From an uncultured Verrucomicrobiota bacterium (GTDB lineage: Bacteria > Verrucomicrobiota > Kiritimatiellia > Kiritimatiellales > Tichowtungiaceae), in contig CAIKWE010000025.1 of NCBI GenBank assembly GCA_903831085.1, forward strand, positions 1 through 43,553: a stretch of DNA of 43,553 nt, read 5' to 3'. The position numbers and the translations under genes were made by a program. Below the pieces are notes generated by a model. The model saw only the letters and a list, made by a program, of their open reading frames with translations, searched no databases and was not told where the DNA came from. Of the stretch, positions 39,659 to 43,553 are shown one piece after another (within the stretch, counting starts at the first letter, position 1; every line of letters starts with the position of its first letter).

Positions 39659-40621
39659 ATGGAAAAGAAACTGGTATGTGGGATGATTATTGGTGTGTGC
39701 ATAGCCACAATAGGGTTTTCCCAGATCAATGTGAACACGGATGTGGACACGATTAAGGCCGAGGGAAAATCTAAAGTCAACACGGGTGTCAAGGTTGGCG
39801 GGGCGAATGTTCAGAACTCAAGCATTAACGTCAACACGGAAGTGAAGAGCATTGATGCGGCCAACAACTCGAAAGTCAACACGGGTGTCGACTTGACCGA
39901 CTCGAAAGTCAAGGATTCGGTTCTCAACGTAACAACCAAGGGATCAAACCGAGATTTGACAATTAAAGCGACGGACGGCTCTTCTGTAAATACCGGTATC
40001 GAGGCAAAAGGCAGCAAGATTGAAGGATCGAAGATCAACGTAAATACTGGCGTGGATATTATCCAGGCGACCGGCGGCTCGAAGATCAACACCGGCGTAG
40101 AAGCCAACAACTCGAAGATCAAAGATAGCGAAATCAACGTCAGCACCAAGAGCGCGCCGCGCCGCGATCCGTTGGCCGAGGGCAAGTCAGAAATCAACAC
40201 CGGCGTAATCGCCAACAAGTCCGAAATCAAGGGATCGAAGATCAACGTCAACACCACGACTACCGATGATATCATCGCCAAAGACGGCTCCAAGATTAAC
40301 ACGGGTGTGATCGCCAACAATGCGAAGATCGAAGGTTCGCAGTTGAACGTCAATACAACTGCTGGACGGATTGAAGCAACTGGTGGTTCAGAGATCAACA
40401 CGGGTATCTCGGCCAACAATTCATCCATCAAGGGTTCTAAACTGAACGCAGCAACCACGGTCGAAACCTTGAAGGCTGAGGGCGGCTCGAAGATCAACAC
40501 CGGGATCAAAGTGGACAATGCCAAGGTTGAGAACATGAACATCAACGTCAAAACCTCCGCCAAGAGCATTGAGGCGAAGGGCGGCTCCACCGTCAACACC
40601 GGCGTGACAACTGATCGATAA
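39659..40621 (+). CDS. Exported repeat protein, probable beta-solenoid
   Basis: 320 residues from the ATG at 39659 (AAGGAG). Signal peptide (about 1-21, ending GFSQ). The rest is about eight or nine repeats of 33-36 residues built on A-x-G-G-S-K-I-N-T-G-V-x-A-N-N-S-K-I-x-G-S-x-I-N-V-N-T, rich in Asn, Thr, Ser, Lys. One repeat carries an insertion APRRDPLAEG. The regular INTGV / INVNT strands suggest a stacked beta-solenoid or amyloid-like fibre subunit. Followed by a strong hairpin that would keep its expression above that of the downstream genes. No named family recognised. Confidence 0.8.
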   Translation: MEKKLVCGMIIGVCIATIGFSQINVNTDVDTIKAEGKSKVNTGVKVGGANVQNSSINVNTEVKSIDAANNSKVNTGVDLTDSKVKDSVLNVTTKGSNRDLTIKATDGSSVNTGIEAKGSKIEGSKINVNTGVDIIQATGGSKINTGVEANNSKIKDSEINVSTKSAPRRDPLAEGKSEINTGVIANKSEIKGSKINVNTTTTDDIIAKDGSKINTGVIANNAKIEGSQLNVNTTAGRIEATGGSEINTGISANNSSIKGSKLNAATTVETLKAEGGSKINTGIKVDNAKVENMNINVKTSAKSIEAKGGSTVNTGVTTDR

Positions 40622-40643
40622 TCGCAGCATGCTTAAATGACCA

Positions 40644-40676
40644 CGAAAAGGACAGCCTGCTGGGCTGTCCTTTTCG
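40644..40676 (+). terminator. Terminator or attenuator after solenoid-protein gene
   Basis: Perfect 14-bp stem CGAAAAGGACAGCC / GGCTGTCCTTTTCG with a 5-base loop. The T-run is part of the stem. Likely lets only some transcription reach the next gene. Confidence 0.8.
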
Positions 40677-40693
40677 CTACGGGAGGAATTGAA

Positions 40694-41911
40694 ATGGCTC
40701 TTTCACGTTTGTTTTTAGCTGTCGCCGCTCTTTTTATTCTGAACGGCACTACCCTTCAAGCCGCCGACGAAACGCCAATCGAGGTTTCAGCCCAGGGTGA
40801 GTCGGAAACCTCCTATGATGCCGCTGAGCAAGACGCTCTGCGCACCGCAGTTCGTCAAGCCGTCGGTGTCGCGCTCGAATCCCAGAGTAAGGTTGTGGAT
40901 TTCACCCTGATCCGCGACGCCATGATCACCCGCGCCAATGGCTATGTGCGCTCGTACAATGTCACCGACAAACGGCGCTCCGCTAACGACACCTACGTAG
41001 TCAAACTGCGCGCGGAATGCGTGCGCGGAAAGATGGATAACGACTTCCTCGCCATTCAGAATCTCATCGAACTGATGGGTCGTCCCCAGTTTTCCGTGAA
41101 AATCGAAATCAAACCCGGTAGCGAACCGGGAATCGACAGTTGGGTTGAGGGCGCGTTCATGGACGAGCTCGACAAGACCGGTCTGGCTGTACTCGACGGT
41201 AAGACCGCCAGTGAGGCCACAGAACGCGAGTACCAGCGCGCCCTCGCCGCCGGCAACGCAAAAAAGGCCAACCAGCTGAAGTTAAAAATGGGTGCGCCCT
41301 ATGGTGTCACCGTGACAGCGACCGGCAGTAAGAAGGCGGAAGAGGTGTACGGAGCCAAGATGAACATGGCCGTCGTCGAACTGAAAGCCGCCGTCAGTCA
41401 CCGCGACAGCGCCGAGATTTTAGCCTCCAAGAACGCTGCGGGCCGCGCCGGCAGCTCCGACAGTACCGGTCTGCAGGACGCCTGCAAGAAGGCCGTTGCC
41501 ACCGTCTTTCCGGAGATTATGGATCGCATCCTCTTCCACTGGACGCGTGACCTGGACATTGGCTCCTCGATCACCTTGGAAATCTCTGACTCCAACTACG
41601 CAACCGTCGCCGCGCTGGTCGATAAATTGCGCAAAGTGGAAAACGTGACTCAGGCGGAAATTGTCGAGGCACCGGAGGACGGCATCGCCGTAGTCCGGAT
41701 CATCGGTCGAATCAAGGCGGAGGCGATTGCCAGCCAGCTTTCCAAACTTAGCGGTGGTAAGTTTGAAGGCAACATCAGCGGCCCGCGTAAAGTCACCGCC
41801 CGCCAAACCAACGTGTCGACCGGCCTGTTGATCCCGGCCCTTATCGTCGGAACCCTGCTCGTCGCCGCCATTCTGGGTGCCGTCTTCATGATGCGAAAAA
41901 AACGAGTATAA
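40694..41911 (+). CDS. FlgT-like exported membrane protein
   Basis: 405 residues, ATG at 40694 with GGGAGG. Signal peptide ends LQAAD. An N-terminal FlgT-type domain (AQGESETSYDAAEQDALRTAVRQAVGVALES, then MITRANGYVRSYNVTDKRR) is followed by a second alpha/beta region (about 120-250). A domain like LEISDSNYATVAALVDKLRKVENVTQAEIVEAPEDGIAVVRIIG recalls FlgT/TolB-type middle modules. A C-terminal membrane helix (about 380-400) ends RKKRV. In Vibrio FlgT supports the flagellar motor, but no flagellar gene is here, so another envelope role is more likely. Confidence 0.75.
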   Translation: MALSRLFLAVAALFILNGTTLQAADETPIEVSAQGESETSYDAAEQDALRTAVRQAVGVALESQSKVVDFTLIRDAMITRANGYVRSYNVTDKRRSANDTYVVKLRAECVRGKMDNDFLAIQNLIELMGRPQFSVKIEIKPGSEPGIDSWVEGAFMDELDKTGLAVLDGKTASEATEREYQRALAAGNAKKANQLKLKMGAPYGVTVTATGSKKAEEVYGAKMNMAVVELKAAVSHRDSAEILASKNAAGRAGSSDSTGLQDACKKAVATVFPEIMDRILFHWTRDLDIGSSITLEISDSNYATVAALVDKLRKVENVTQAEIVEAPEDGIAVVRIIGRIKAEAIASQLSKLSGGKFEGNISGPRKVTARQTNVSTGLLIPALIVGTLLVAAILGAVFMMRKKRV

Positions 41912-41914
41912 AAA

Positions 41915-43015
41915 ATGAACCATCGGCAAATGCTTTTACTTTTATGTCTGCTCTTGTTCGCGGCCGGTCCTGCGAGTCACGCCCAGACGGTTCAGGATAT
42001 GGAAGGGAAACTTACGCCTGCCGCAATCGCGCTCCGCGATGCGCTGAATCAAAAGAATCCTGACGGCAAGGAGCTGACGATTGCCACCGTGCCGCTGGTG
42101 GACACCGAACAAAGCGTCCGCAAGCTGGGGGTGGTGGTTGCGCAAATCGTCGAGCGCCAACTCCTTGTCTCAAAACCGGAGTGGTTGCGTGTCCAGTCAC
42201 GGCTTAACCTCACCAGTGTCATGGATGAGCAGAAGCTCTGGATCACCGACGTGGTCAAGGAAAACAAAAAGGAAAACAGCGCCCCCGCTGGTTTTTTAGA
42301 AAAGGCGGACTTCCTGATTGTCGGCGTCGTGACTCCCGGCACAGAACAGATCAACATCGAATTGCGCCTGATCGGCACACGCAACGGCAACGTGCTGACC
42401 GCGCAAACCGTCAGCACACCAAATACTCCGGCGATCCGGGAACTGTTAAAATACATGCGACGGGGCGCGGGGCGCGGGGCTGATGATATCGCAATCGTCG
42501 ACAATATCAGCATCGCAGTGACCGCCCAGCGCGAGGGCGCTCCGGGTGCTCCGGTAAAGGAATGGCTGGTCAAGGAGGGGGAGACTTTGAAGGGCGGCAG
42601 AGACCAGTTTAATATCCGCTTCACCGCAGACGCCGATGCCACCGCGTATGTATTCCTGTTTGGATCTGACCAGCAGGCCGCGCTCCTCTTCCCCTGTGAG
42701 GATTGGGAGGCACAGTTCGAGAGGCAATTCGGCCGCAAGGCGAAAGCGCGTGACAATTACTGCCGCGCCGACATGGAATACAGCGTGCCTGGCACTGATG
42801 CCGCCGGCCAGCCGCGTTATTTCAAGCTGGATACCACTCCGGGGCTTAATACTCTCTACGTCTGCGCCAACCGTTCCGACATCCATAATTATCAAGAGAT
42901 CGCAGAGCGGCTGACTAAAGCCGGCTCGCACGAGGCACGCCTCAAAGTTCTGAGCGATACGTTCAAGATTGACTGCGTAAAAACTTTTTCCTTCAACCAA
43001 GACGCCGGTAAATGA
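41915..43015 (+). CDS. FlgO/CsgG-type domain plus DUF4384 exported protein
   Basis: 366 residues with a signal peptide (ends SHAQ). N-terminal FlgO-like domain (LTIATVPLVDTEQSVRKLGVVVAQIVERQLLV, then ADFLIVGVVTPGTEQINIELRLIGTRNGNVL). The C-terminal DUF4384 part (FNIRFTADADATAYVFLFGSDQQAALLFP) is a domain often found beside caspase-like proteases. Four bases after the previous gene and 16 before the caspase gene, so likely one operon. Confidence 0.8.
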   Translation: MNHRQMLLLLCLLLFAAGPASHAQTVQDMEGKLTPAAIALRDALNQKNPDGKELTIATVPLVDTEQSVRKLGVVVAQIVERQLLVSKPEWLRVQSRLNLTSVMDEQKLWITDVVKENKKENSAPAGFLEKADFLIVGVVTPGTEQINIELRLIGTRNGNVLTAQTVSTPNTPAIRELLKYMRRGAGRGADDIAIVDNISIAVTAQREGAPGAPVKEWLVKEGETLKGGRDQFNIRFTADADATAYVFLFGSDQQAALLFPCEDWEAQFERQFGRKAKARDNYCRADMEYSVPGTDAAGQPRYFKLDTTPGLNTLYVCANRSDIHNYQEIAERLTKAGSHEARLKVLSDTFKIDCVKTFSFNQDAGK

Positions 43016-43031
43016 CGGCAGAAACACTCCT

Positions 43032-43553
43032 ATGACTATACCAAAGACCCTTTCATTCCTGCTCGTGGCATCCCTGGCTCTCGCCGCCGGGTTTGCCAGT
43101 CCCACATACGCCGCCGGCGAAAAATGGGCGTTGCTCATCGGCGTGGACAAGTGCGAGGCGGTCGGCGAGCTTAAAGTTTGTTCCGCCGACGCCCTCGCGT
43201 TGAAATCCGTTCTCGAGCAGATCGGCTATCCGGACAACCACATCACCGTGCTGGTGGACAATAACCAGTCCAACATCAATGCCCTGCCCACCATTGGCAA
43301 CGTCGAGCGCGCCATCAAAAGGCTGGCTCAGGTGGCGGAGGCGGACGACAAGATTCTTTTTTTCTTCTCCGGCCACGGTGTTACCCACAACGGAACCAGT
43401 TTTCTTGTACCAACCGACGGCGACCTGACCAAAGGCGTGAGCCTGACGTGGGTCAAGGATCAGTTCGCCGCCTGCAAGGCCAAAGAAAAGGTCATGATTC
43501 TCGATGCGTGCCATTCGGGAGCCGCCAAAGGCGTTAGCGGCATCACCCCCGAC
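43032..43553 (+). CDS. Caspase-like (C14) exported protease, truncated by window end
   Basis: The first 174 residues of a metacaspase/caspase-fold protease. Signal peptide about 1-28. The fold begins EKWALLIGVDKCEAVGELK. Catalytic His115 is in FFFSGHGVTHNG and catalytic Cys160 in MILDACHSGAA; both are intact. The gene runs off the right edge. Caspase-like proteins with DUF4384/FlgO partners recur in environmental bacteria; here it closes the plus-strand arm of the envelope cluster. Substrate unknown. Confidence 0.9.
   Translation, partial: MTIPKTLSFLLVASLALAAGFASPTYAAGEKWALLIGVDKCEAVGELKVCSADALALKSVLEQIGYPDNHITVLVDNNQSNINALPTIGNVERAIKRLAQVAEADDKILFFFSGHGVTHNGTSFLVPTDGDLTKGVSLTWVKDQFAACKAKEKVMILDACHSGAAKGVSGITPD

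Noticed and set aside
39659-40621. Curlin (CsgA-type) subunit
   Set aside because: The repeats lack the S-x5-Q-x-G-x4-N-x5-Q curlin pattern, and no csgE/csgF genes are present.
40694-43015. Flagellar (flgT/flgO) genes proper
   Set aside because: Only domain-level resemblance; no other flagellar gene in the neighbourhood.

Overview
The window looks like a chromosomal piece of a Gram-negative bacterium of the PVC group, most likely Kiritimatiellota or a close relative. The reasons are a planctomycete/verrucomicrobial-style general secretion (type II) operon, a classic mreBCD-mrdA-rodA-rng rod-shape locus, many lipoproteins and signal peptides ending in AQ or GQ, and a dispersed dyad TTCCAA-N3-TTGGAA in the host DNA. 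The lineage is an inference; there is no rRNA gene here.

Layout. (1) 1-2165: the end of an integrated element, with a truncated DUF5681-type phage ORF and a tyrosine recombinase next to a tRNA-Thr(CGT) gene. (2) 2452-11221, minus strand: a compact type II secretion operon gspF-G-H-I-J-K-L-M-D. The secretin gene is split by a 10-G tract. (3) 11295-11882: a small exported protein. (4) 12019-18982, plus strand: mreB, mreC, mreD, mrdA (PBP2), rodA, rng, then a strong terminator. (5) 19342-31110: a complete 11.7-kb provirus between two Xer/dif-like sites. (6) 31408-35034, minus strand: rpe-lepA-lepB. (7) 35176-43553: a divergent envelope cluster. One arm has an LpoB-like lipoprotein, a YcfL-like lipoprotein, a COG3014-like TPR lipoprotein, a CsgG/PEGA protein and an LA_2272-type repeat protein. 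The other arm has a repeat (beta-solenoid) protein, a FlgT-like protein, a FlgO/DUF4384 protein and a caspase-like protease cut off by the window end.

The most notable object is the provirus. Its left boundary is a full 28-bp dif-like site (20 of 28 bases match E. coli dif, reverse strand). Its right boundary shares exactly the 6-bp spacer plus the XerC-side arm (17 bp) but has an unrelated XerD-side arm. This is what Xer-mediated insertion of a circle with a half-degenerate attP would leave. The excised circle would be 11,741 bp and no integrase is encoded inside. Genes run from the right end to the left: ribbon-helix-helix repressor with repeated operator boxes, small proteins, a replication initiator with an internal iteron-like repeat array, an A32/FtsK-HerA-type packaging ATPase, a retropepsin-like aspartic protease, and a terminator. 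Then come a probable double-jelly-roll major capsid protein, many small membrane proteins, a lysis cassette, and three proteins with signal peptides, ending with a BspA-type leucine-rich-repeat protein. It reads as a tailless, probably membrane-containing phage that lives in the chromosomal terminus dimer-resolution site.

Host genes on both sides of the insertion are transcribed toward the dif site, as expected where the two replication arms meet. Several of the smallest genes listed (43-59 codons) were read directly from the bases and supported by ribosome-binding sites and ATGA start-stop overlaps.
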